From contig JAOUPL010000086.1 in assembly GCA_029879825.1 (NCBI GenBank), forward strand, positions 1 to 5,198: a stretch of 5,198 bases of DNA, given 5' to 3'. The notes beneath the pieces are model-generated. The model searched no databases. It worked only from the letters and a program-made list of their open reading frames with translations, and was not told the DNA's origin. The translations under genes and the position numbers were made by a program. Source of the DNA: Candidatus Bathyarchaeota archaeon. Its GTDB lineage: Archaea; Thermoproteota; Bathyarchaeia; Bathyarchaeales; Bathyarchaeaceae. This document shows, piece by piece, positions 1-5,198 of the stretch (within the stretch, counting starts at the first letter, position 1; each line of letters begins with the position of its first letter).

Positions 1-437
1 TTTAAGTCCTTATTGATCTTTAAGGCTACTGTGAGTTTTCCAGGGCCGTTCGTTAGGTTAAACGGTTTTTTTACTGGTCTATTTTTCTTCATAATCTCTG
101 TTCCTTTCGTCGGCTCCACGGCTCTAATCAAAACAGCGCCTATCTGGTTCAGCTTGTGAGCAACTATATTGAACATCCAATATCTGTGGACATTATAGAT
201 AAAGGCTCTTCCCGGCTCGTTCCACATAGGCTTGTTATAATTTTTTATGCCGTGATAAGCACGAGAGGCTGGGTCATGTAAGCCATAATAAGCTTCGGTC
301 TCTACTATGATACCTTCTAGTAAGTTCTTGTCTAATTTTCTGATCAACTTCTTACCCAATAACTCCTTTGCAACGGTCTCTGGGTCTCTCTCGTAAAATT
401 CTCTAGTCAAAACCTCTCCAGGGGATAAGAGTATCAT
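1..437 (-). CDS. DNA-3-methyladenine glycosylase, AAG/MPG family (N-terminal part, runs off the left edge)
   Basis: Base-excision repair enzyme that cuts alkylated or deaminated purines from DNA. 145 codons are visible. The protein reads through LLGKKLIRKL (residues 26-35), VETEAYYG (45-52), LIRAVEPTKG (103-112) and NGPGKLTVALKINKD (130-144), all in the order of the AAG fold. By homology E48 is the general base (human E125), Y50 matches human Y127, N90 matches N169 and R105 matches R182. The position of human H136 is Arg59 here (PASRAYHG). The usual family length is about 190-210 residues, so the last quarter lies outside the window. Start: ATG at 437 is the only in-frame ATG, but GGAG directly touches it. 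A TTG at 410 with GGAG five bases ahead is an alternative and would begin at TREFYERD. The gene lies 61 bases downstream of TIP49 on the same strand and is possibly co-transcribed. Family call is firm, start less so. Confidence 0.93.
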   Translation of the reverse strand, partial: MILLSPGEVLTREFYERDPETVAKELLGKKLIRKLDKNLLEGIIVETEAYYGLHDPASRAYHGIKNYNKPMWNEPGRAFIYNVHRYWMFNIVAHKLNQIGAVLIRAVEPTKGTEIMKKNRPVKKPFNLTNGPGKLTVALKINKDL

Positions 438-498
438 CTCCGTTTCAAGTCTTTGAATAGTACAAGCGTTGTAACAAAAAGGTTCAAGATGCGCGTTG

Positions 499-1878
499 TC
501 AGTGAACCATCATTTTATCATCATATTTTTTGAGATGCTGTGTGGCTTCAGAGACATCCATGAACAGATTGCTGACTCGTTCTACATCTTTGACGGTAAC
601 ATCTTTGCGTTTAGCACTTTTAGCGTTTTGAGCAGCTAAACTCAACAGTTGAACCGAGTATCGCAGAGAGGTCTTAGCCCCAACTTCTGTGATTTTTTCT
701 AACGCGTTTTCTTTAATGTCTATTTTTTCCTCTTTAGATCGTGTTTTCAGGATTTCGCGAATGCTGTCGGCATCGTAATCCTCAGTCCCGATGATTACTG
801 ACCGGTCAACAAGGTCGAGAGGGAATCCCATTGGACTTTTGACATCGGTGCCACGGATTGTGGTGACGCCTCGGTTGGTAGCTAGGATGATGATGGGTAC
901 AAGCTCGCTTTCGATAGCTCTACCTAAGAAGCTGAATGCTTCCAAATCTAGGAGATGCGAGTCATCAATGAATAAGACGCCTGGATGGATGAAAGCTTTT
1001 TCTTCGTCTACCATTTTTTTTACTGCTTCGTCCACGGCTGTGCGGATTTCGGTGTCTATTTCTTTGGTCTGTGCGCCTCCCATGAACAGGGAAAAGATTC
1101 CTCCCCCCATTCTTTGGCGGGCATTAATTTCGTCCATACCTGCCAAGGTTAAAGTGTAAACGAACTCTTTCTCTTTAAGCACCTTTCCTTGGGGGCGAGG
1201 GATTTTTTTCCTAGTGTCTATGTCATAGGTTTGTCCTTTAGTGCTTTCCATACTTACGCCTAGATTAACTACTCTTCCAGTTTCCGCGTCGATTTGAATT
1301 ATATATCCTTCTGATATGTTCTCCTGAATGACCTGTTGGGCTATGGTAGACCCTGCTTCGATGGTTTTCTCCTCATCCTGAGTTTTCAGTGTGAGTCTTA
1401 TGCTTTCGGGAACCTTTTGGTAAGGATTGTAGGGGTGGGAGGCGGTTTTTATGTCCATGCTGGTAAGTTCTCCTTCGTAGACTTTGCGCATCTCATGAAT
1501 CTCCACTCCTATGCATTTCCTTATGGCTTCGATGAGGATCTCCGTTTTCTTGCGTTCGCTACTGTATATTTCACTTCCACTCATCTGGATGAAGGGGACA
1601 TTCTCGCCCAGTTCTTTGGATATTGCCACCGCGATCGCTGTCTTTCCTGTTCCAGGGGGACCAGCGAAAATTACGGTTTTGCCGCTCAACTTTCCCTCTT
1701 TTATCATCTGAACAACAAGACCAGCAGCTTCTCTAGCTCTTTCTTGACCAACCATTCCGTCCTTTATTCTAACTGCTTTCAAGTTTTCATCTAATCCCAA
1801 ACCTTTGATGTGGGTGTGTGCGCCAATTCTTTCAAATCTGGTTGCCGGGCGCGTCGGCAATTCTTTAATAGATGCCAT
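499..1878 (-). CDS. TIP49 / RuvB-like AAA+ ATPase (archaeal RuvBL homologue)
   Basis: Hexameric AAA+ ATPase of the RUVBL1/RUVBL2 (pontin/reptin) family. Eukaryotic members serve chromatin remodelling, box C/D snoRNP and PIKK assembly; the archaeal role is not settled. Counting from ATG 1878 (459 residues, the family's usual length): N-terminal RIGAHTHIKGLGL at 17-29, Walker A GPPGTGKT at 73-80, the family-specific insertion (OB-fold domain II) at about 127-287 with YEGEL near its start, Walker B VLFIDDSH at 301-308, sensor 1 ATNRG at 333-337, the LDLVDR arginine-finger motif at 354-359 (R359), and sensor 2 LRYSVQLL at 405-412. The insertion separates it from bacterial RuvB. Walker B reads DDSH where DEVH is usual. 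The start was chosen because AGGTGA lies five bases before this ATG; an upstream in-frame GTG at 1887 overlaps that site and is less likely. It has its own promoter, divergent from the UPF0047 gene. Confidence 0.97.
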   Translation of the reverse strand: MASIKELPTRPATRFERIGAHTHIKGLGLDENLKAVRIKDGMVGQERAREAAGLVVQMIKEGKLSGKTVIFAGPPGTGKTAIAVAISKELGENVPFIQMSGSEIYSSERKKTEILIEAIRKCIGVEIHEMRKVYEGELTSMDIKTASHPYNPYQKVPESIRLTLKTQDEEKTIEAGSTIAQQVIQENISEGYIIQIDAETGRVVNLGVSMESTKGQTYDIDTRKKIPRPQGKVLKEKEFVYTLTLAGMDEINARQRMGGGIFSLFMGGAQTKEIDTEIRTAVDEAVKKMVDEEKAFIHPGVLFIDDSHLLDLEAFSFLGRAIESELVPIIILATNRGVTTIRGTDVKSPMGFPLDLVDRSVIIGTEDYDADSIREILKTRSKEEKIDIKENALEKITEVGAKTSLRYSVQLLSLAAQNAKSAKRKDVTVKDVERVSNLFMDVSEATQHLKKYDDKMMVH

Positions 1879-1883
1879 AAGTG

Positions 1884-1889
1884 TCACCT
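1884..1889 (-). promoter_or_regulatory. Ribosome binding site of the TIP49 gene
   Basis: On the minus strand AGGTGA, a match to the complement of the archaeal 16S 3' end, lies five bases before ATG 1878. It decides the start: an upstream GTG (1885-1887) lies inside this site and has no site of its own. Confidence 0.75.
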
Positions 1890-1925
1890 AACAGAATGCA
1901 AAATCGCATTTAAGAAGAAAGAACT

Positions 1926-1935
1926 AAAATATAAA
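1926..1935 (-). promoter_or_regulatory. TATA box of the TIP49 gene
   Basis: The minus strand reads TTTATATTTT, preceded by purine-rich GTGAAG that could serve as a BRE. A transcript start about 25 bases downstream (near 1905) would leave a leader of about 27 bases holding the ribosome site. The position fits archaeal TBP/TFB promoters. Predicted from sequence only. Confidence 0.6.
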
Positions 1936-1956
1936 CTTCACTTTTGAACCTTTCTG

Positions 1957-2009
1957 GCGCGCACGCAGTAAGCCCGTTTTGTGCTTATTTGCTTCCGATT
2001 TCGCGCGCA
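1957..2009. repeat. Pair of GCGCGCA repeats in the divergent promoter region
   Basis: GCGCGCA occurs at 1957-1963 and again at 2003-2009, in the same orientation 46 bases apart, inside an otherwise AT-rich 187-base intergenic stretch. The second copy sits one base upstream of the plus-strand TATA box and the first about 20 bases upstream of the minus-strand TATA box. The GCGCGC core is self-complementary. They could be binding sites for a regulator of both genes; chance is not excluded. Confidence 0.35.
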
Positions 2010-2010
2010 T

Positions 2011-2018
2011 TTTAAATA
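2011..2018 (+). promoter_or_regulatory. TATA box of the UPF0047 gene
   Basis: TTTAAATA lies in an AT-rich patch directly after a GC-rich one. A transcript start about 25 bases downstream, near 2040, gives a leader of about 26 bases that contains AGGAGGT. Spacing fits an archaeal promoter. Confidence 0.65.
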
Positions 2019-2051
2019 GATAACAATGGTGAATTACAGTCGTTAGGTTCT

Positions 2052-2058
2052 AGGAGGT
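2052..2058 (+). promoter_or_regulatory. Strong ribosome binding site before a TTG start
   Basis: AGGAGGT, the strongest such site in the window, stands seven bases before TTG at 2066. It decides the start, because the only nearby ATG (2070-2072) is out of frame. Confidence 0.85.
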
Positions 2059-2065
2059 TTTAGAT

Positions 2066-2485
2066 TTGAATGTAAAAACAAAGGAACTTTCAATCCACAC
2101 TAGAGGAGAAGGTGACATTTTAGATGTTACCCGCGCAGTTGCTGACGCTGTGGGTGAAACTAAATTAAAGAATGGAATTGTAACGGTTTTCGTTCCTGGA
2201 TCCACAGGAGCGTTAACAACAATCGAATATGAACCGGGACTGTTGAAAGACTTTCCAAATTTACTTGAGCGTGTAGCGCCCAAAAATTTGGTGTACGAAC
2301 ACGAGAAAAGATGGCATGATGGTAACGGGCATTCGCACGTGAGAGCTTCTCTAATAGGACCCAGTCTAACGGTGCCGTTTGCCAATGGAAGATTGACTTT
2401 GGGAACCTGGCAACAAATTGTTTTCATGGAGTTAGACGTCCGCAGCCGAGTTAGAAACTTAATCTTACAGATTATGGGAGAATAA
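2066..2485 (+). CDS. UPF0047 / YjbQ family protein
   Basis: A 139-residue single-domain protein, the full family length. Members are often labelled secondary thiamine-phosphate synthase because E. coli YjbQ shows weak activity of that kind; the physiological role is unresolved. Signature stretches: PGSTGALTTIEYEPGL (44-59), HDGNGHSHVRASLIGPS (84-100) and GRLTLGTWQQIVFMELD (108-124). H84, H89 and H91, with E54 or E56, are candidate ligands of the metal site seen in family structures. The PGSTGA stretch stands where many bacterial members have HTSAS, which I take to be the archaeal subgroup. The start is TTG, supported by AGGAGGT seven bases ahead and a TATA box at 2011. The gene is alone on its strand, divergent from TIP49 and convergent with the DUF167 gene, 14 bases between stop codons. 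Cytoplasmic; no signal or membrane segment. Confidence 0.95.
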   Translation: MNVKTKELSIHTRGEGDILDVTRAVADAVGETKLKNGIVTVFVPGSTGALTTIEYEPGLLKDFPNLLERVAPKNLVYEHEKRWHDGNGHSHVRASLIGPSLTVPFANGRLTLGTWQQIVFMELDVRSRVRNLILQIMGE

Positions 2486-2499
2486 ACTTCGGATGGCGG

Positions 2500-2793
2500 C
2501 TAGTTGCCATGTGCAGTCGTGACATCAACTAAGATCTGTTCGACTTCCTTCGCTTCAATGTCCCTGACCAAAAATTTCTTTCGTCTTGAACTAAAACCAG
2601 ACAGAATCTCTACTCTTCTCTTAAAAAGTCTTGAAAGTTCCTTCATCAACTCTCTGTTGACTCTACCCTTCACTGGAGTTTCTCGACAAAACACTACGAG
2701 TTCGCCTTCCTCGGTCTTTATCTGGAATTTCTTTGAATTCGTCTTAACGTACACCTCTAAGACTATTCCCTGAGTAGTTTTCCACAATTTCAT
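2500..2793 (-). CDS. DUF167 / UPF0235 (YggU-like) small protein
   Basis: A small conserved protein of unknown function, in the family of E. coli YggU and human C15orf40. Counting from ATG 2793 (97 residues): a first beta strand VLEVYVKTNSKKFQI (11-25), GELVVFCRETP (30-40), the family core PVKGRVNREL (40-49, usually PxxGxAN, with Val in place of Ala), then VEILSGFSSRRKKFLV (61-76), which matches the SGxxSRxK motif. A basic surface around residues 58-73 might bind nucleic acid, but this is inference. The start is uncertain: ATG 2793 gives the usual family length and lead-in, ATG 2823 adds ten residues, TTG 2844 adds seventeen, and none has a convincing ribosome site. The stop lies 14 bases from that of the UPF0047 gene. 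Upstream on the same strand is the acyl-CoA dehydrogenase, 104 bases away. Confidence 0.9.
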   Translation of the reverse strand: MKLWKTTQGIVLEVYVKTNSKKFQIKTEEGELVVFCRETPVKGRVNRELMKELSRLFKRRVEILSGFSSRRKKFLVRDIEAKEVEQILVDVTTAHGN

Positions 2794-2851
2794 CTTATTG
2801 CCACAACTGCGCGCGCTGTTCATAGTTTGCTGAGGAACTCCCAAATTTGAC

Positions 2852-2861
2852 TTAGAATAAA
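2852..2861 (-). promoter_or_regulatory. Possible TATA box of the DUF167 gene
   Basis: The minus strand reads TTTATTCTAA. A start about 25 bases on, near 2832, would give a leader of about 9 bases to ATG 2823 or 39 bases to ATG 2793. About 20 bases further upstream is the dyad CCCAT-G-ATGGG (2883-2893), a possible operator. Weak evidence. Confidence 0.35.
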
Positions 2862-2897
2862 GTCAGTATCAAGGTCGCAAAGCCCATGATGGGTCCA

Positions 2898-4616
2898 CTA
2901 CTTTCTCATCTCATACAAGCCGTTTAGAGAGTAGACCTCTTTCCACACGGTTTCGAAGCGCTTTTTGTCGACATGCGGCTTCTTGATCATTCGAAGTAGA
3001 ATCTCCTGCTGTCGCTCAGTAACACTCTGTTTGGAGTAGAGCTGAAGAGCGTACATGGAGAAGTCGCGAATTATGAAGTCAAAGATTTGGTCGAGCAGGG
3101 AGTTACCTATGTCGTAGATTCTTGCATTCTCAATGATCAATTGCCCATATACTACCAGTGTGAATAGTTCGCCCAAATTCAACAAGAAGTCAAGGTCCTT
3201 TGCCTGTTCATCATCTGGGGTTGCTTGAGACATGAACTCGACGAAGACTTCCAACTGTTTCTTGAAGATGTTCACGTTCGGAAGATCGACACTGTCATAA
3301 GCGATTCTGTAGTCATGAAATCGGATTAGGCTAAGACCCTTCGTAATGCCTTGATTGAAGAGAAAATCATCGTCTTTGGCATCATCAACCTTTGGAATCT
3401 CGGGGAACTCTTCCGGCATGAAGAAGTAGGCAGGCATGAACTTGATGATCTGCGCCATGTTCACGTGAACCGTTCCTTCCAGCTTCGGCAACGCTCGAAT
3501 GTCTCTTGCTGCTTGGGAGAAGTATGTTTCTGCTTCAAATCCGCGGGCGGCAATGACATCCCACAGCAGGTTGATTACATCCTCTCCCTGACTCGTCACT
3601 TTCATCTTGACTATGCTATTGTAGAGGATGTATCGCCTGTCTTTAGGAGAGGCAGTTCGCATGTAGTCTCCGGCACGTAGGACGAACAGTTTCATTGCTA
3701 CAAGACGTGCGTATGCATCTACGAACAACTGTCTGATGTGCGGGAAGTCCGTGACATACACACCGTAGAGGTTGCGGTTGGCAGCGTGGGTGATAGCCTC
3801 GTAAAACGCGTGGGTGCAGATCCCAATCGACGCCCAGCCAAGGTTAAACTTGCCTACGTTAACCGTGTTGAGCGTACAATCCCATGCGTCTCGCCCTTTC
3901 GAGAGGATGTCTGCTTCAGTTATGGGATAATCGTCGAGCCTGAATTCAGCAACGTACGACTGAGCATTCACCAAGTTTCTCACACACTCGTATTTCTCGT
4001 GTTGGGAGTCTACTACAAAGAAGACATAGTTGCCATACTTCTCATCTTCTGAGTCGCTGGGTTTGTCTGTCTTCGCGAAAATGGAGACGAGGCTGGCTTT
4101 GTTTCCGTTGCCGATATAGTACTTGCTGCCCTTAGCCTCGTACCTGCCATCGCCAAGTACCTTAAGCAACGTTTCCGTTGAATAAAGATCTGCGCCGTGT
4201 TCTTTCTCACTCAGGCCAAAACCGAAAATCCCGCCGTCCTTGAGCAGCTGGGCGGTCTTCTTCTTCACGTCCTCATTCTTGCTCATCCATATCGGACCTA
4301 ATCCGAGAATGGAAACCTGCCAAGTATACCAGTAATGCAGCCCATAGAAGGCAAGTATCTCATTGAGCCCCATTATGCGCCAAGTATCCCAACGGGAGTC
4401 GGCATCACCATATTCCTTTGGCGTCAACAGCTTGGCAAAGATCTCCTCTTTTTTCACAAAATCTAGAAAGTCCTGATACCAGACTCTATCATGGTCGTCA
4501 TTCTTCAGCTTGACCTTTCCTTTGTTCTCAAAGAATTCTATCGTCTTCAGCATGATGTCAAGGGATTCTTCATCCGGATACTCACGGGTGTATTTGTGGG
4601 GATTCAACAGGAGCAT
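2898..4616 (-). CDS. Acyl-CoA dehydrogenase, long form with extra C-terminal domain
   Basis: FAD flavoenzyme predicted to oxidise an acyl-CoA to the 2-enoyl-CoA, passing electrons to ETF or a similar carrier. Counting from ATG 4616 (572 residues): N-terminal helical domain about 1-128; beta domain with FGFGLSEKEHGADLYSTET (131-149, the FAD/substrate loop) and GSKYYIGNGNKA (163-174); C-terminal helical domain with RDIRALPKLEGTVHVN (371-386), in which E380 of LEGT matches the catalytic base of medium-chain enzymes. From about 400 to 572 an added domain resembles the C-terminal domain of some bacterial enzymes. Classical members have 380-400 residues, so this is a long form. Acyl chain length cannot be read from the sequence. 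The start was chosen for AGGTGA four bases ahead; a TTG at 4634 is an alternative. G+C looks somewhat higher than in TIP49, compatible with transfer from bacteria. Confidence 0.95.
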   Translation of the reverse strand: MLLLNPHKYTREYPDEESLDIMLKTIEFFENKGKVKLKNDDHDRVWYQDFLDFVKKEEIFAKLLTPKEYGDADSRWDTWRIMGLNEILAFYGLHYWYTWQVSILGLGPIWMSKNEDVKKKTAQLLKDGGIFGFGLSEKEHGADLYSTETLLKVLGDGRYEAKGSKYYIGNGNKASLVSIFAKTDKPSDSEDEKYGNYVFFVVDSQHEKYECVRNLVNAQSYVAEFRLDDYPITEADILSKGRDAWDCTLNTVNVGKFNLGWASIGICTHAFYEAITHAANRNLYGVYVTDFPHIRQLFVDAYARLVAMKLFVLRAGDYMRTASPKDRRYILYNSIVKMKVTSQGEDVINLLWDVIAARGFEAETYFSQAARDIRALPKLEGTVHVNMAQIIKFMPAYFFMPEEFPEIPKVDDAKDDDFLFNQGITKGLSLIRFHDYRIAYDSVDLPNVNIFKKQLEVFVEFMSQATPDDEQAKDLDFLLNLGELFTLVVYGQLIIENARIYDIGNSLLDQIFDFIIRDFSMYALQLYSKQSVTERQQEILLRMIKKPHVDKKRFETVWKEVYSLNGLYEMRK

Positions 4617-4620
4617 GTTC

Positions 4621-4626
4621 TCACCT
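4621..4626 (-). promoter_or_regulatory. Ribosome binding site of the acyl-CoA dehydrogenase gene
   Basis: On the minus strand AGGTGA stands four bases before ATG 4616, the same arrangement as at the TIP49 gene. It favours this ATG over the in-frame TTG at 4634, which lies upstream of the site. Confidence 0.7.
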
Positions 4627-4654
4627 CTTGCCAAGGAGTCCAGTGCCTAGTTCT

Positions 4655-4664
4655 TGATAATATG
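4655..4664 (-). promoter_or_regulatory. Possible TATA box before the acyl-CoA dehydrogenase gene
   Basis: The minus strand reads CATATTATCA within the 81-base gap after the DUF2148 gene. A start near 4634 would leave a leader of about 18 bases holding the ribosome site. If real, the dehydrogenase can be expressed independently of the upstream gene. Confidence 0.3.
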
Positions 4665-4697
4665 TGTTCTGGCGTTTGCACTTGAGCCTGTGCCTTT

Positions 4698-5198
4698 CTA
4701 GTGCCTGTCGAAGTAGATGCTTTTGCCCTTCGCAGAAATCGGAATCCCAATAATAACCGTTGCTCCAGGCAGTAAATTCAGCCGCTTCGCCGCGGTTCCA
4801 ATCCGATACATTATCCGGTTGTCAACATTAAGAAGACTAGCTGTTTTCGCGGCAGACCCTAACGCAATTCCAAGATCAAGAGCTTTGAAAATACAAGTTG
4901 GCCCCACGAAGTCTAGACCCGCCTTTTTCTCTGCTTCATCGAATTCACTGCAAGTGGCGTAGCCGCAGGCTCCGCAGTCCATTCTGAGACTCCATGTTCC
5001 CTGAACTCCTACCAGCACTGCAGCCTCGGAATCCCTCACGTTCTTGGCGTCTCGCTTGAAGCCATCGATTTTTCTTTCTTCACATATTTTATCCATTTCC
5101 TCCGCCAAAGCTTCTTTTTCTTTTCCAAAGACAACCGTTGTCAGGATGTCGTCTACACCTCCGGATTTCGGGGCTGTCCTTGCTGAAACAAGCATCAG
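4698..5198 (-). CDS. DUF2148 ferredoxin-domain protein (C-terminal part, runs off the right edge)
   Basis: Predicted iron-sulfur protein of the DUF2148 family; biochemical role unknown. 166 residues are visible and the frame is open at the window edge, so about 20 N-terminal residues are missing. Counting from the first visible codon: SARTAPKSGGVDDI (5-18), FKRDAKNVRDSEA (48-60), then MDCGACGYATC (73-83), GPTCIFKALDLGIALGSA (99-116), LNVDNRIMYRIGTAAK (123-138) and GIPISAKGKSIYFDR (151-165), all family hallmarks. C75, C78, C83 and C102 form Cx2Cx4Cx18C, the pattern of a [4Fe-4S] site like that of PF04060-type domains. No membrane segment, so probably cytoplasmic. It lies upstream of the acyl-CoA dehydrogenase on the same strand, 81 bases away. 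An electron-transfer role is plausible, a partnership with the dehydrogenase only a guess. Confidence 0.93.
   Translation of the reverse strand: MMLVSARTAPKSGGVDDILTTVVFGKEKEALAEEMDKICEERKIDGFKRDAKNVRDSEAAVLVGVQGTWSLRMDCGACGYATCSEFDEAEKKAGLDFVGPTCIFKALDLGIALGSAAKTASLLNVDNRIMYRIGTAAKRLNLLPGATVIIGIPISAKGKSIYFDRH

Noticed and set aside
791..1794. Several plus-strand open frames opposite TIP49
   Set aside because: They are antisense to a gene whose AAA+ motifs run unbroken on the minus strand. They have no recognisable family and no ribosome site.
499..1878. Reading the AAA+ gene as bacterial RuvB (Holliday junction helicase)
   Set aside because: The large insertion between Walker A and Walker B, the HTHIKGLGL lead-in and the LRYSVQLL motif are specific to TIP49/RUVBL.
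2050..2427. Minus-strand open frame opposite UPF0047
   Set aside because: It has no family resemblance, whereas the plus-strand protein carries full family motifs, a strong ribosome site and a promoter.
2883..2893. CCCAT-G-ATGGG dyad just after the acyl-CoA dehydrogenase stop, considered as a terminator
   Set aside because: The single-base spacer cannot form a hairpin loop without breaking pairs, and no T-run follows on the minus strand. At most it is a protein-binding dyad.
3351..4210. Open frames of 65-109 codons overlapping the acyl-CoA dehydrogenase in other frames
   Set aside because: The dehydrogenase reads as one continuous, motif-complete protein across this stretch; the others are chance open frames.
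1..5198. CRISPR array, tRNA, insertion sequence or defence system
   Set aside because: I found no regularly spaced repeats, cloverleaf-like sequence, transposase motifs, terminal inverted repeats or known defence domains on either strand.

Overview
The window looks like a piece of an archaeal chromosome. It carries a TIP49/RuvB-like AAA+ ATPase of the archaeal-eukaryotic type. Promoters are short TATA-like boxes about 25 bases ahead of the likely transcript starts. Ribosome sites read AGGTGA or AGGAGGT, complementary to the usual archaeal 16S 3' end. A DUF2148 ferredoxin-domain protein and archaeal-style UPF0047 and DUF167 proteins agree with this. Base composition is moderate (about 40-50% G+C in the lines I counted). 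An uncultured TACK-type lineage such as Bathyarchaeia is my guess, but nothing here proves the phylum.

Layout. Positions 1-437 (minus) hold the N-terminal part of an AAG/MPG-type 3-methyladenine DNA glycosylase that runs off the left edge. Just upstream on the same strand, 499-1878, is the TIP49 ATPase. A 187-base divergent intergenic region (1879-2065) carries a promoter in each direction. The only plus-strand gene, 2066-2485, is a UPF0047/YjbQ protein with a TTG start. It ends 14 bases from the end of the convergent DUF167/YggU gene (2500-2793, minus). Upstream of that, on the minus strand, are a 572-residue acyl-CoA dehydrogenase (2898-4616) and the C-terminal part of a DUF2148 protein with a four-cysteine Fe-S motif (4698-5198, running off the right edge).

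How the genes fit together. TIP49 and the glycosylase are co-directional with a 61-base gap and no clear promoter between them, so they may be one transcript concerned with DNA maintenance. The acyl-CoA dehydrogenase needs an electron acceptor. Its neighbour is a predicted iron-sulfur protein, but 81 bases and a possible promoter separate them, so a functional link is only a suggestion. The two small proteins in the middle are conserved families of poorly understood function.

I see no mobile element, CRISPR array, tRNA, rRNA or new multi-gene system. The points most worth a second look are the altered Walker B motif of TIP49, the active-site variation in the glycosylase, the repeated GCGCGCA element near promoters, and the bacterial-looking long acyl-CoA dehydrogenase. 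No stretch longer than 300 bases lacks a gene.
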